This document shows, piece after piece, positions 24,013 to 34,242 of a DNA stretch of 37,639 nucleotides. Source of the stretch: Brevibacterium sp. (lineage in GTDB: Bacteria; Actinomycetota; Actinomycetes; Actinomycetales; Brevibacteriaceae); assembly GCA_031179165.1 (NCBI GenBank), contig JAPSIC010000013.1, positions 1 to 37,639 on the forward strand. Direction: 5' to 3'. The number at the start of each line of letters is the position of its first letter. Position 1 is the stretch's first letter. The notes beneath the pieces were generated by a model. That model made no database searches. It was not told the origin of the DNA and saw only the letters and a list, made by a program, of their open reading frames with translations. A program made the translations under genes and the position numbers.

Positions 24013-27000
24013 GTGCTCAACGGACTCGATCTCACACGCCAGAACCCGACCATCAACGACCTCGTCGAAGCGTTCTCCGATCCGAGTACGACCGGCGGCA
24101 CGATCGACGCCATCAAGGGTCTGTGGCCCTCGATCCTGCGGCGCACCGTCGAGACGGCGCGCAGAGAGGCCGGGACCCCGGCGCCGCAGCTGATCGTCAC
24201 CGCCACGACCAGGGAGGCCGAGGACCTGGCCCGGTCGATGGCGGACTGGATCCCCGCCGAGTCCATCGCCGTCTTCCCCAGCTGGGAGACCCTGCCGCAC
24301 GAGAAGCTCTCACCCCGCTCCGACACGGTCGGCCAGCGGCTGTCGATCCTGCGCCGCCTGGCTCACCCGAAGCCGGGCCAGGAGCTCTCGCTCATCATCG
24401 CGCCCGTGCGCGCCTTCCTCCAGCCCCTGGTCAAGGGTCTGGGGGAGATCGAACCGATCGAACTGGACCAGGGCGACGAATACGACATCGACGCACTCGC
24501 GCAGCGGCTGACCGAACTCGCCTATTCCCGCGTCGACATGGTCTCCCGCCGAGGCGAATACGCCGTTCGCGGCGGCATCGTCGACGTGTTCCCGCCGACG
24601 GCCGACCACGCGCTGCGCATCGAGTTCTTCGGGGACGAGATCGATGAGATCCGCGAGTTCTCCGTCGCCGATCAGCGCTCGATTCCCGCCGATCCCGGCG
24701 CCGCACCGCTGAGGCTGGCCGCCCCGCCCTGCCGAGAGCTCCTGCTCACCGATTCGATCCGGCAGCGGGCGGCCGCATTGGCCCCGACGCTTCCCGCCGC
24801 GGCCGACATGCTCGAGAAGATCGCCGGAGGCGTCGCCGTCGAGGGGATGGAATCGCTCTCGGCCGTGCTCGCCGACGGCATGGAGCCCATCATCGCGCTC
24901 CTGCCCGCCGGGACGAAGATCATCATCACCGAACCCGAACGGGTCCAGTCCAGGGCCGCCGACCTCGTCGTGACGACCAACGAATTCCTCGAAGCAGCCT
25001 GGTCGGGCGCTGCGGCCGGCGGCGAGTCGCCCATCGACCTCTCCGCCGCGACCTTCCGCACGGTGGACGAGATGAAGGAAGGCGCTCGGCTCATCGGCCT
25101 GGCCTGGTGGGAGATCGGCGGGTTCTCCACCGACGAGGAGCTGGCGGCGCCGACGGACAATGTGTTCGCGATTCCCGCCCGCACCCCGCGCGGTTACGCC
25201 GGTGACGTCGAGGCGATCCTCGCCGACGTCAGGGGACTCATCCACGACAGGTGGCGCATCCTCGTCCTCACCGAAGGCCAGGGACCGGGCATGCGCATGG
25301 TCGAGGTGTTCTCGGAGGCGGGTGTGCCGGCGACCTTCATCGACGACCCCTCCGATCTCGCCGAGGCCGTGGTCACCGTGACCACGGCGGCGCCGTTCGG
25401 CGGCTTCGTCTTCGACGACCTCAGGCTCGCGGTGCTCACCGAGGCCGATGTGCTCGGTCATGCCGCGGCCACCTCGACGCGGGACATGCGGCGGCTGCCG
25501 ACCCGCCGCCGGCGCAATCAGGTCGACCCGCTCAATCTCAAACCCGGCGACTTCGTCGTCCACGAACAGCATGGCGTGGGCCGGTTCGTCGAGATGACGC
25601 AGCGCACGAGCGGCAAGGGCGCGAACAAGCACACCCGCGAGTACCTCATCATCGAGTACGCCCCGACCAAGCGGGGTCAGCCCGGGGACCGGCTCTACGT
25701 GCCCAGCGACGCCCTCGACCAGGTCAGCCGGTACGTCGGCGGTGAGAACCCCAGCCTCAACAAGATGGGCGGGGCCGACTGGCAGTCGACCAAGGCGAAG
25801 GCGAGGAAGGCGGTCAAGGAGATCGCGGGCGAACTCGTCCGCCTCTACTCCGCGCGGCAGGCGACCCAGGGCTATGCCTTCGGACCCGACACCCCCTGGC
25901 AGCGCGAACTCGAGGACGCCTTCCACTACGTCGAGACCAACGATCAGCTGACGACGATCGACGAGGTCAAGGCCGACATGGAGAAGCCGATCCCGATGGA
26001 CCGCCTGATCTGCGGCGACGTCGGCTACGGCAAGACAGAGATCGCCGTGCGTGCCGCCTTCAAGGCGATCCAGGACGGCAAGCAGGTCGCCGTCCTCGTG
26101 CCCACGACGCTGCTCGTCCAGCAGCACTACGAGACCTTCGTCGAACGGTACTCGGGATTCCCCGTCACCGTCGGCGCGCTGTCGCGGTTCCAGACGAAGC
26201 AGGAATCGGACAAGGTCGTCGAGGACCTCGCGGCGGGCAAGCTCGATCTCGTCATCGGCACCCACCGGCTGCTCAGCGGCGAGATCCGGTTCAAGAACCT
26301 CGGGCTCGTCATCATCGACGAGGAGCAGCGCTTCGGCGTCGAGCACAAGGAGACGCTCAAGGCGATGCGCACGAACGTCGACGTCCTCGCGATGTCGGCG
26401 ACACCGATCCCGCGCACCCTGGAGATGGCGGTGACCGGCATCCGGGAGATGTCGACGCTGGCCACCCCGCCCGAGGAGCGGCATCCGGTGCTCACCTACG
26501 TCGGCAGGTACGACGACAAGCAGATCAAGGCCGCGATCCGCCGTGAGCTCATGCGCGAGGGGCAGGTCTTCTACATCCACAACAAGGTCAAGGACATCGA
26601 GTCCATCGCCGCGCACATCGCCGAACTCGTCCCCGAGGCGCGGATCGCGATCGCGCACGGGAAGATGAACGAGCAGCGCCTCGAGCAGGTCATCGTCGAC
26701 TTCTGGGAGAAGAAGTTCGACGTGCTGGTGTGCACGACGATCGTCGAGACCGGGATCGACATCTCCAACGCCAACACCCTGATCATCGACCAGGCCGACC
26801 GGTTCGGCCTCTCGCAGCTCCACCAGCTGCGCGGACGGGTGGGCCGGGGACGCGAACGCGCCTACGCCTATTTCCTCTACCCGCGGGAGACGCAGCTGAC
26901 CGAGACCGCCCACGACCGGCTGACGACCCTGGCCGCCCACACGGAGCTCGGCGCCGGGATGCAGGTGGCGATGAAGGACCTCGAGATCCGCGGCGCCGGC

Positions 27001-27603
27001 AACCTCCTCGGCGGTCAGCAGTCCGGTCACATCGAAGGGGTCGGCTTCGACCTCTACGTCCGGCTCGTCGGCGAAGCGGTCGCGAACTTCCGCGGTGAGG
27101 CCACGGAGCCCGAAGCCGAGATGCGCATCGAGCTGCCCGTCGACGCGCACCTGCCGGCCGAGTACGTCGAACACGAACGCCTCCGGCTCGAGGCCTACCG
27201 GAAACTCGCGGCGGCGACCAACGAGGAGGAGCTGCGCGAGGTCCTCGCCGAACTCGTCGACCGCTACGGTCCCTCTCCCGAACCCGTGGGAGTGCTCGCC
27301 GACGTCGCGCGCCTGCGGATCCGGGCGAAGGCCTCGGGCGTCAGCGACATCGTCATGCAGGGCAACTTCATCCGGTTCGGACCCCTGGAGCTGGCCGATT
27401 CGCAGGTCGTGCGGCTCAAACGCCTGTACCCGAGGTCGCTGCTCAAACCCACGATCCGGTCGGTGCTCGTGCCCAAGCCGATGTCCGGAGACGGATTCGG
27501 GGCCAAGGAGATGACCGACTCCGACATCCTCCGCTGGGCCCACCAGTTCCTCGACGCGATCGTCCCGGTGATCGAGTCCGAACCCGCCGAGGTGAGCGGA
27601 TGA
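24013..27603 (+). CDS. mfd: Transcription-repair coupling factor Mfd
   Basis: Mfd removes RNA polymerase stalled at lesions and recruits UvrA. It has 1196 residues. Order of parts: UvrB-like N-terminal domains (SRRGEYAVRGGIVDVFPP at ~176-194), the RNA-polymerase-interacting domain (LKPGDFVVHEQHGVGRFVEM), the helicase core with CGDVGYGKTE (Walker A), IIDEEQRFGV (Walker B) and SATPIPRTLEMA, then QLRGRVGRG and the C-terminal TRCF domain. GTG 24013 sits 6 nt after a -10 box. mazG begins within its stop codon. mfd-mazG-eno order is conserved in actinobacteria. Confidence 0.96.
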   Translation: MLNGLDLTRQNPTINDLVEAFSDPSTTGGTIDAIKGLWPSILRRTVETARREAGTPAPQLIVTATTREAEDLARSMADWIPAESIAVFPSWETLPHEKLSPRSDTVGQRLSILRRLAHPKPGQELSLIIAPVRAFLQPLVKGLGEIEPIELDQGDEYDIDALAQRLTELAYSRVDMVSRRGEYAVRGGIVDVFPPTADHALRIEFFGDEIDEIREFSVADQRSIPADPGAAPLRLAAPPCRELLLTDSIRQRAAALAPTLPAAADMLEKIAGGVAVEGMESLSAVLADGMEPIIALLPAGTKIIITEPERVQSRAADLVVTTNEFLEAAWSGAAAGGESPIDLSAATFRTVDEMKEGARLIGLAWWEIGGFSTDEELAAPTDNVFAIPARTPRGYAGDVEAILADVRGLIHDRWRILVLTEGQGPGMRMVEVFSEAGVPATFIDDPSDLAEAVVTVTTAAPFGGFVFDDLRLAVLTEADVLGHAAATSTRDMRRLPTRRRRNQVDPLNLKPGDFVVHEQHGVGRFVEMTQRTSGKGANKHTREYLIIEYAPTKRGQPGDRLYVPSDALDQVSRYVGGENPSLNKMGGADWQSTKAKARKAVKEIAGELVRLYSARQATQGYAFGPDTPWQRELEDAFHYVETNDQLTTIDEVKADMEKPIPMDRLICGDVGYGKTEIAVRAAFKAIQDGKQVAVLVPTTLLVQQHYETFVERYSGFPVTVGALSRFQTKQESDKVVEDLAAGKLDLVIGTHRLLSGEIRFKNLGLVIIDEEQRFGVEHKETLKAMRTNVDVLAMSATPIPRTLEMAVTGIREMSTLATPPEERHPVLTYVGRYDDKQIKAAIRRELMREGQVFYIHNKVKDIESIAAHIAELVPEARIAIAHGKMNEQRLEQVIVDFWEKKFDVLVCTTIVETGIDISNANTLIIDQADRFGLSQLHQLRGRVGRGRERAYAYFLYPRETQLTETAHDRLTTLAAHTELGAGMQVAMKDLEIRGAGNLLGGQQSGHIEGVGFDLYVRLVGEAVANFRGEATEPEAEMRIELPVDAHLPAEYVEHERLRLEAYRKLAAATNEEELREVLAELVDRYGPSPEPVGVLADVARLRIRAKASGVSDIVMQGNFIRFGPLELADSQVVRLKRLYPRSLLKPTIRSVLVPKPMSGDGFGAKEMTDSDILRWAHQFLDAIVPVIESEPAEVSG

Positions 27604-28048
27604 CGGGCGGGACCGCCGGGATCGTCGCGGCGATGGCGACCCTGCGGCGACGCTGCCCATGGTCGAGCGCCCAGGACCACGCGAGCCTCGAGAAGTTCGC
27701 CCGGGAGGAGACCGAGGAGCTCATCGAGGCCCTCGAGGAGTACCGGGAGAACCCGAGCGCGGGGCATCGTGAGGCGCTGATCGAAGAGCTCGGGGACGTC
27801 CTCTACCAGGTGCTGTTCCATTCGGCGCTGCTCGACGAGAGCGGCGCCGCAGCCGCGAACCGCGCGGACGTCCGGTACGGTGAGACGCTGCAGCTGATCA
27901 TCGACGGACTCGAGGAGAAGCTCATCCGCAGGCATCCCCTCGCGTTCGGCGACGACGCCGAGGACGGACGGATGGCTCCGCTGGCCGACGTCGAGGCCGA
28001 ATACACTCGCATCAAGTCCGAGGAGAGGCAACGGAAGGACGCACGGCA

Positions 28049-28052
<4 letters not shown>
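27600..28052 (+). CDS. mazG: MazG-type nucleotide pyrophosphohydrolase (single domain)
   Basis: MazG hydrolyses non-canonical NTPs to NMP and PPi, clearing damaged precursors. The 150-residue protein has one MazG domain, shorter than two-domain E. coli MazG. It starts with a CPW motif (RRRCPWSSAQDH). The metal-binding EExxE is in REETEELIEAL and the ExxD in EELGDVLYQV. The DGLEEKLIRRHPLAFG segment is typical. ATG 27600 overlaps the TGA of mfd (ATGA), and its own stop overlaps the GTG of the next gene, so three genes are translationally coupled. Confidence 0.92.
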
Positions 28053-30305
<2,253 letters not shown>

Positions 30306-30407
30306 GCCGCATCGGCTGCGGCGTGGAGGTGTGATCGCGGCTGCGGTCGCATCGAAGTTCACCTGAGGTAGCAGCCCGCTCGCGGTCGCGGTCGCACCGC
30401 AGCCTCA

Positions 30408-30456
30408 CCGAGGCGGGGGCGAATTGAGTTCGACGCTCACTTCGCCCCCGCCTCGG
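30408..30456 (+). terminator. Terminator after eno
   Basis: CCGAGGCGGGGGCGAA (30408-30423) pairs with TTCGCCCCCGCCTCGG (30441-30456), 16 bp with a 17-nt loop, about 100 bp after eno. The gene-free stretch 30306-30689 holds only this hairpin and the repeat array at 30521-30640. Confidence 0.7.
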
Positions 30457-30520
30457 CGTCAGTCGACTGCGCCGGATTCACAGGTCGACCGCAGCTCCTC
30501 CCGTCGGCCGCGTCTCCTCT

Positions 30521-30640
30521 GCTTGGCGTCAATTCACACCGGTGGGCCCAATTCGCACCATTGGCTTCGCCAGCCGCACCATGAGCCCCAACTCGCACCG
30601 TTGGCTTCGCCGGCCGCACCATGAGCCCCAACTCGCACCC
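30521..30640 (-). repeat. Array of six ~20-bp repeat units on the 3' side of the nuclease gene
   Basis: Read on the minus strand, six 20-bp steps each carry GGTGYG at or one base after the step start: 30640-30621, 30620-30601, 30600-30581, 30580-30561, 30560-30541 and 30540-30521. Two unit types alternate in the first four: GGTGCGAGTTGGGGCTCAT and GGTGCGGCYGGCGAAGCCAA. The 40-bp pairs at 30561-30600 and 30601-30640 differ at only two bases. The last two units are more diverged (GGTGCGAATTGGGCCC, GGTGTGAATTGACGCC). Spacing is constant with no unique spacers, so it is not CRISPR. Confidence 0.85.
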
Positions 30641-30689
30641 GTGCAAGGGGGTGAAATGCAGCCACCGGTTCCCAGACTGGCGAGAGACC

Positions 30690-31772
30690 TCATGCGACTC
30701 GCATCAATGCCCTCTTGATCTCGATGAATCTCCGTTCATGGAAGAGCTCCTTCCAGCTGATGCGGATCACCAGGTAGCCACGGTCGCGCAGCCACTGTTC
30801 GCGTCGGCGCTCCTTCTCGAGCTCCTCGCGCGGAACTCCGGAGTTCAGGTACAGCTTTCCGAGGCCGTCGATCTCAACGATGAGCCGAGCGCTCCGATGA
30901 CAGAAGTCGACCCGGATGTCTTTTGACAGTGATTCGTGTCTGAAGACCACCTGCGGTTCCATACCCGTGATTCCGTACTGGTAGAAGCGCACGGCCGCGA
31001 TCGACTCCGCCGGGGACTCGCGTCGCGCATCGGCCAGGTCAAGGGCCAAACGCACCTTCTTCGTGTTCCTCTTCTCCGCACACTGATCGAGCGTCGCGAG
31101 GATAGTGTCCGTGGTGGTCAGCTGTCGGTGCAGGGCGCTGTCGAGCATCGCCACCGCGATGTCGAGATTGTAGTGACGTGCCACGTCGATGAGCGTCCGT
31201 TCGAGCGTGGTGACCAGGATTCCGCCTGTGCGGACTCGGTGTTGTGGAGGCACGTTGCTGCCCCGCACCAGGAGGCTCTTGAACTGGCGGTTGACTCCTG
31301 GGCGGAACACCTCGACCTGGTGCGTGACCGGGTAGGCAACGGGGAGTCCGTGAATGAGCGCCGCTGAGATGTGGGAGAAGGTCTCGGGTGCCTCCGTCGA
31401 ATCGGTGCGCTCCGGTGCTTCGTCAACATGATTCGGTTCAGCCTCGGGCAGCCTCTGCTGGCGTTCCTGACGTCTCAATCGCTCCTGGCGTTCCTGGAAT
31501 TTGAGTTCGCACCGCGCCATCACGGCAGCATTGAGCTCTTCGATCCGATCTCGGTTGTCGCCGAACCGTTTGAACTCATCGTGCGCGTTCTCTTCGATGC
31601 TCGCCCACAGCGGGCGATGGCTGTGCACCGCGCAGATATGCCGTGCGACATAGACGCCGCGGGACAGACGGAGAAGGCAACAGTTGCGTGCCCGCCGAAT
31701 CTCTTCCGAGGTGAAGCCGAGCCGTTGGAGCTCCTGGGTCGTGAGAATCTTGTACATAACACTAAACTTCAT
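30690..31772 (-). CDS. AbiEi-like winged-helix / DUF559-type (Vsr-like) endonuclease protein
   Basis: From ATG 31772 the protein has 360 residues. The N-terminus (YKILTTQELQRLGFTSEEIRRAR, then RGVYVA) resembles the DNA-binding domain of AbiEi antitoxins. A charged Glu/Arg linker of ~60 residues and a central domain (SAALIHGLPVAYP; TLERTLIDVARH) follow. The C-terminal ~90 residues look like the DUF559/Vsr-type PD-(D/E)xK nuclease: DIRVDFCHRSARLIVEIDG, an E/R helix, and RGYLVIRISWKEL. Actual activity is unproven. ATG 31757 is an alternative start. The gene is visibly A/T-richer than its neighbours near the start, stands alone on the minus strand between eno and ftsB, and is flanked by repeat arrays, suggesting acquisition. 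Confidence 0.8.
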   Translation of the reverse strand: MKFSVMYKILTTQELQRLGFTSEEIRRARNCCLLRLSRGVYVARHICAVHSHRPLWASIEENAHDEFKRFGDNRDRIEELNAAVMARCELKFQERQERLRRQERQQRLPEAEPNHVDEAPERTDSTEAPETFSHISAALIHGLPVAYPVTHQVEVFRPGVNRQFKSLLVRGSNVPPQHRVRTGGILVTTLERTLIDVARHYNLDIAVAMLDSALHRQLTTTDTILATLDQCAEKRNTKKVRLALDLADARRESPAESIAAVRFYQYGITGMEPQVVFRHESLSKDIRVDFCHRSARLIVEIDGLGKLYLNSGVPREELEKERRREQWLRDRGYLVIRISWKELFHERRFIEIKRALMRVA

Positions 31773-31778
31773 CAAACG

Positions 31779-31784
31779 ACTATA
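31779..31784 (-). promoter_or_regulatory. Candidate -10 box for the nuclease gene (leaderless)
   Basis: On the minus strand TATAGT lies 6 nt before ATG 31772, in an A/T-rich stretch (about 31750-31800). No Shine-Dalgarno sequence is seen. Confidence 0.5.
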
Positions 31785-31914
31785 AATAGCAATAGAAGCC
31801 GCAGATCTGTGGAAAACGGTGGAGCGGGAGGTTGACCGGTCATCGTCATTCAGATGCAGAGTGGTCACCGGTGGCAGTAGTTCCTACACCTGCACGGGGG
31901 TGTTCTGGCACCAG

Positions 31915-32034
31915 CGATGGAAGTTGCAAAGCTGCCGGTGCGGGTTGAGGTTAACGGTGGATGTTGCGGTCCTGCCGGTGCGGGTTGAGGCCAACGATGG
32001 AAGTTGCAAAGCTGCCGGCGTGGTTGCCGACGCC
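31915..32034 (+). repeat. Array of ~40-bp (19+21) repeat units on the 5' side of the nuclease gene
   Basis: Three 40-bp units at 31915-31954, 31955-31994 and 31995-32034. Each pairs a GATGGAAGTTGCAAAGCTGCC-type half (given here at 21 bases less one end base: ATGGAAGTTGCAAAGCTGCC) with a GGTGCGGGTTGAGGYYAAC half; the third unit degenerates at its end. The GGTGCGGGTTGAGG core matches GGTGCGAGTTGGGG of the array at 30521-30640 at 12 of 14 bases, but in the opposite orientation. The gene-free stretch 31773-32181 otherwise shows only the nuclease promoter. Confidence 0.8.
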
Positions 32035-32181
32035 GGCTTCCGCACGGTTCTGGACAGGTCGTATCGGATGCCGGAACCGAACACGCCATGACTCGGAAAT
32101 CCTCGCTCGCCCGAAGCGGACACGGCACACTTGGAAGTGCTGCGACCGCCTTCCCAGTCCTCGGTGGCAGCGGAAAGAGTC

Positions 32182-32670
32182 ATGGTCCCGAGCAAGCCCA
32201 AGAACAGCGCCCCCCGATCGGCCCCGGGCAGAGCCGCACCTCGGCGTCGCCCCGCCCCGGTGGTGGAAGCTCATGCGTCCAACGACCGCCGGCGGCTGTC
32301 CTGGCGGACGGGAATCTTCCTCGTCGTCATCGCTCTCGTCCTCGTCATGTTCCTGCCCTCGATCAACTCCGCGCTCAAGCAGGCCCAGCAGATCGCTGCG
32401 CTCAACAATGAGATCGCGACGACCAGGGCCGAGGTCGAGGCGCTGGAGGAGAAGAACGAGAAGCTCAACGACCCCACCTACATCGCACGCCGGGCCCGGG
32501 AAGAGCAGTACTACGTCAAGGAGGGCGAGAACGCCGTCATCGTCATCAATCGCGACGCCCTGCCCGGCGCCGAATCCGAATCCGACCGCTCGGCGGGCAA
32601 GCAGGCCTGGTACCTTGAGTTGCTGGAGTCGATTCAACAGGTCGGCAATACCGTGGAGAAGGGCAGATGA
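32182..32670 (+). CDS. ftsB: FtsB/DivIC-type septum formation protein
   Basis: FtsB (DivIC) is a bitopic divisome protein that works with FtsL and FtsQ to activate septal wall synthesis. It has 162 residues: a basic, Pro/Ser-rich cytoplasmic tail (~1-38), one transmembrane helix at about 43-60 (TGIFLVVIALVLVMFLP), then a coiled coil (LNNEIATTRAEVEALEEKNE) and the family motif YIARRAREEQYYVKEGE. ATG 32182 follows GGAAAGAG. Its stop overlaps the start of the DUF501 gene (ATGA). In related bacteria it follows eno directly. Confidence 0.9.
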   Translation: MVPSKPKNSAPRSAPGRAAPRRRPAPVVEAHASNDRRRLSWRTGIFLVVIALVLVMFLPSINSALKQAQQIAALNNEIATTRAEVEALEEKNEKLNDPTYIARRAREEQYYVKEGENAVIVINRDALPGAESESDRSAGKQAWYLELLESIQQVGNTVEKGR

Positions 32671-33230
32671 TCACAGAGTGCACCGAGGCGGATTTCGCCA
32701 CCCTCAGAGAGCAGCTGGGACGCCTCCCGCGCGGGGTCGTCGGGATCGCCGCGCGCAGCACCTCGGGGGAGCCTCTGGTGGTCGCGACAGCACCGCGGCT
32801 GGAGGACAACACTCCCTTCCCGACCACGTTCTACCTCACCCACCCCGCGTTCGTGGCTGAATGCTCCCGCCTCGAGGCGGCAGGGATCATGGCCGAATGG
32901 ACGGCCGAGCTGGCGACCGACGACGAGCTGGCCGCCGCCTACCGACGCGCTCACGAGGACTACCTGGCCACCCGCTCGGCCATCGGCGAGCGGGCCGGGA
33001 TCGCCGAGGTGGAGGAGATCAGGGACTTCTCCGCCGGCGGCATGCCCACCCGGGTCAAGTGCCTCCACGCCCTCGTCGGCCACGCCCTCGCCGCCGGTCC
33101 GGGGGTCAATCCGATCGGGGATCGGGCGATCGGGCTGATGAGCGACGTGCCGACTCCTGCGGTCACCCCGGCCGAAGCCGACGACGCTCCGGACCCGACG
33201 GGCACCTCGGCGAGCGAGGCGACCGAGTAG
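32667..33230 (+). CDS. DUF501 family protein
   Basis: The 187-residue protein has the DUF501 pattern: LGRLPRGVVGIAARS, FPTTFYLTHPAFVAECSRLEA, and the Cys-bearing GMPTRVKCLHALVGHALAAGPGVNPIGD. Function is unknown, but the gene nearly always lies between ftsB and ppx in actinobacteria. ATG 32667 overlaps the ftsB stop, so the two are coupled. The C-terminal 25 residues are acidic and disordered. Confidence 0.92.
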   Translation: MITECTEADFATLREQLGRLPRGVVGIAARSTSGEPLVVATAPRLEDNTPFPTTFYLTHPAFVAECSRLEAAGIMAEWTAELATDDELAAAYRRAHEDYLATRSAIGERAGIAEVEEIRDFSAGGMPTRVKCLHALVGHALAAGPGVNPIGDRAIGLMSDVPTPAVTPAEADDAPDPTGTSASEATE

Positions 33231-33284
33231 TCTGGAACGACGACGCTCGATGAAGTAGGACCGACCCAGAAACAGGATCAATCC

Positions 33285-34232
33285 ATGCGTGTAGCTGCAT
33301 TCGACTGCGGGACCAATTCCCTGCGCCTGCTCATCGCCGACGTCGATGACGACGGCACCATGAAGGAGCTGCGTCGCGAGACCCGCATCGTGCGACTTGG
33401 CCAGGGGGTCGACGCGACTGGTGAGTTCGCTCCCGAGGCGCTGGAGCGCACGTTCACCGTCGCGCAGGAGTTCGCCGAGGTGGCCGCCGAGTACGAACCG
33501 GAGAAGCTGCGGTTCGTCGCCACCTCCGCAAGCCGCGACGTGAAGAACCGGGATGAGTTCTTCGCCGGGATCTTCAGGATCCTCGGTGTCGTGCCCGACG
33601 TCATCACCGGCGACGAGGAGGCGCAGCTGTCGTTCCTCGGCGCCACGGTCGGACGCCGCGCCGATGCGGGCCCGTTCATGGTGATGGACCTGGGCGGGGG
33701 TTCCACCGAACTCGTCCTCGGCACGAGCGGTGTCGAGGCGGCGGTGAGCATGGACATCGGCTCGGTCCGCCTGACCGAGAGGCACATGCCCTCCGAGCGC
33801 CCGGACTCCGAGCAGATCTCGGCCGCGGTAGCCGACATCGAAACCCATCTCGACCAGGCCGCCGAGATCCTCGACTTCTCCGCCCCGCGCACCTTCATCG
33901 GGGTGGCCGGAACCGTGACCACCCTGACGGCAGGCATCCTCGACCTCGACAGCTATCAGCGGGAGAAGATCCACGGTGCTCGACTCTCCGTCGGCGACAT
34001 CGAACGCCAGGCCGACCAGCTGCTGAGCATGGACCGGGAGGAGCGAGCCGCGCTGCCCTACATGCACCCCGGTCGCGTCGACGTCATCGGCGCCGGCGGG
34101 CTCCTGTTCTCCCGGGTCGTGCGACGCATCGACGCCGCGGTCGTGTCCGTCGGGGCGGAGCTCGACATCACGGTGTCCGAGACCGACATCCTCGACGGCA
34201 TCGCCCTCGATCTCACGCGACCGCCGCAGTGA
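33285..34232 (+). CDS. ppx: Ppx/GppA-family exopolyphosphatase
   Basis: The 315-residue protein is a short, single-core Ppx/GppA enzyme of the ASKHA fold. It hydrolyses terminal phosphate of polyphosphate or pppGpp; which of the two is not decided by sequence. Motifs: FDCGTNSLRLLIADV (phosphate 1), FVATSASRDVKNRDEF, ITGDEEAQLSFLGA with the catalytic Glu, and MVMDLGGGSTELVLG (phosphate 2). AGGATC precedes ATG 33285. The short length matches the actinobacterial Ppx1 type. It is followed after 10 bp by a subtilisin-like protease gene. Confidence 0.92.
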   Translation: MRVAAFDCGTNSLRLLIADVDDDGTMKELRRETRIVRLGQGVDATGEFAPEALERTFTVAQEFAEVAAEYEPEKLRFVATSASRDVKNRDEFFAGIFRILGVVPDVITGDEEAQLSFLGATVGRRADAGPFMVMDLGGGSTELVLGTSGVEAAVSMDIGSVRLTERHMPSERPDSEQISAAVADIETHLDQAAEILDFSAPRTFIGVAGTVTTLTAGILDLDSYQREKIHGARLSVGDIERQADQLLSMDREERAALPYMHPGRVDVIGAGGLLFSRVVRRIDAAVVSVGAELDITVSETDILDGIALDLTRPPQ

Positions 34233-34242
34233 CCCGGACCCG

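Noticed and set aside
24310-27660. 1116-codon open frame opposite mfd
   Set aside because: It is a high-GC shadow frame of a well-supported gene, with no recognisable motifs. The same applies to long antisense frames opposite purH, prs, eno, ppx and pcrA.
30437-30646. 69-codon minus-strand frame across the repeat array
   Set aside because: It consists mostly of repeat and terminator sequence, with no Shine-Dalgarno sequence and no protein-like composition.
30521-32034. CRISPR array
   Set aside because: Units are contiguous with no unique spacers, and no cas genes are present.
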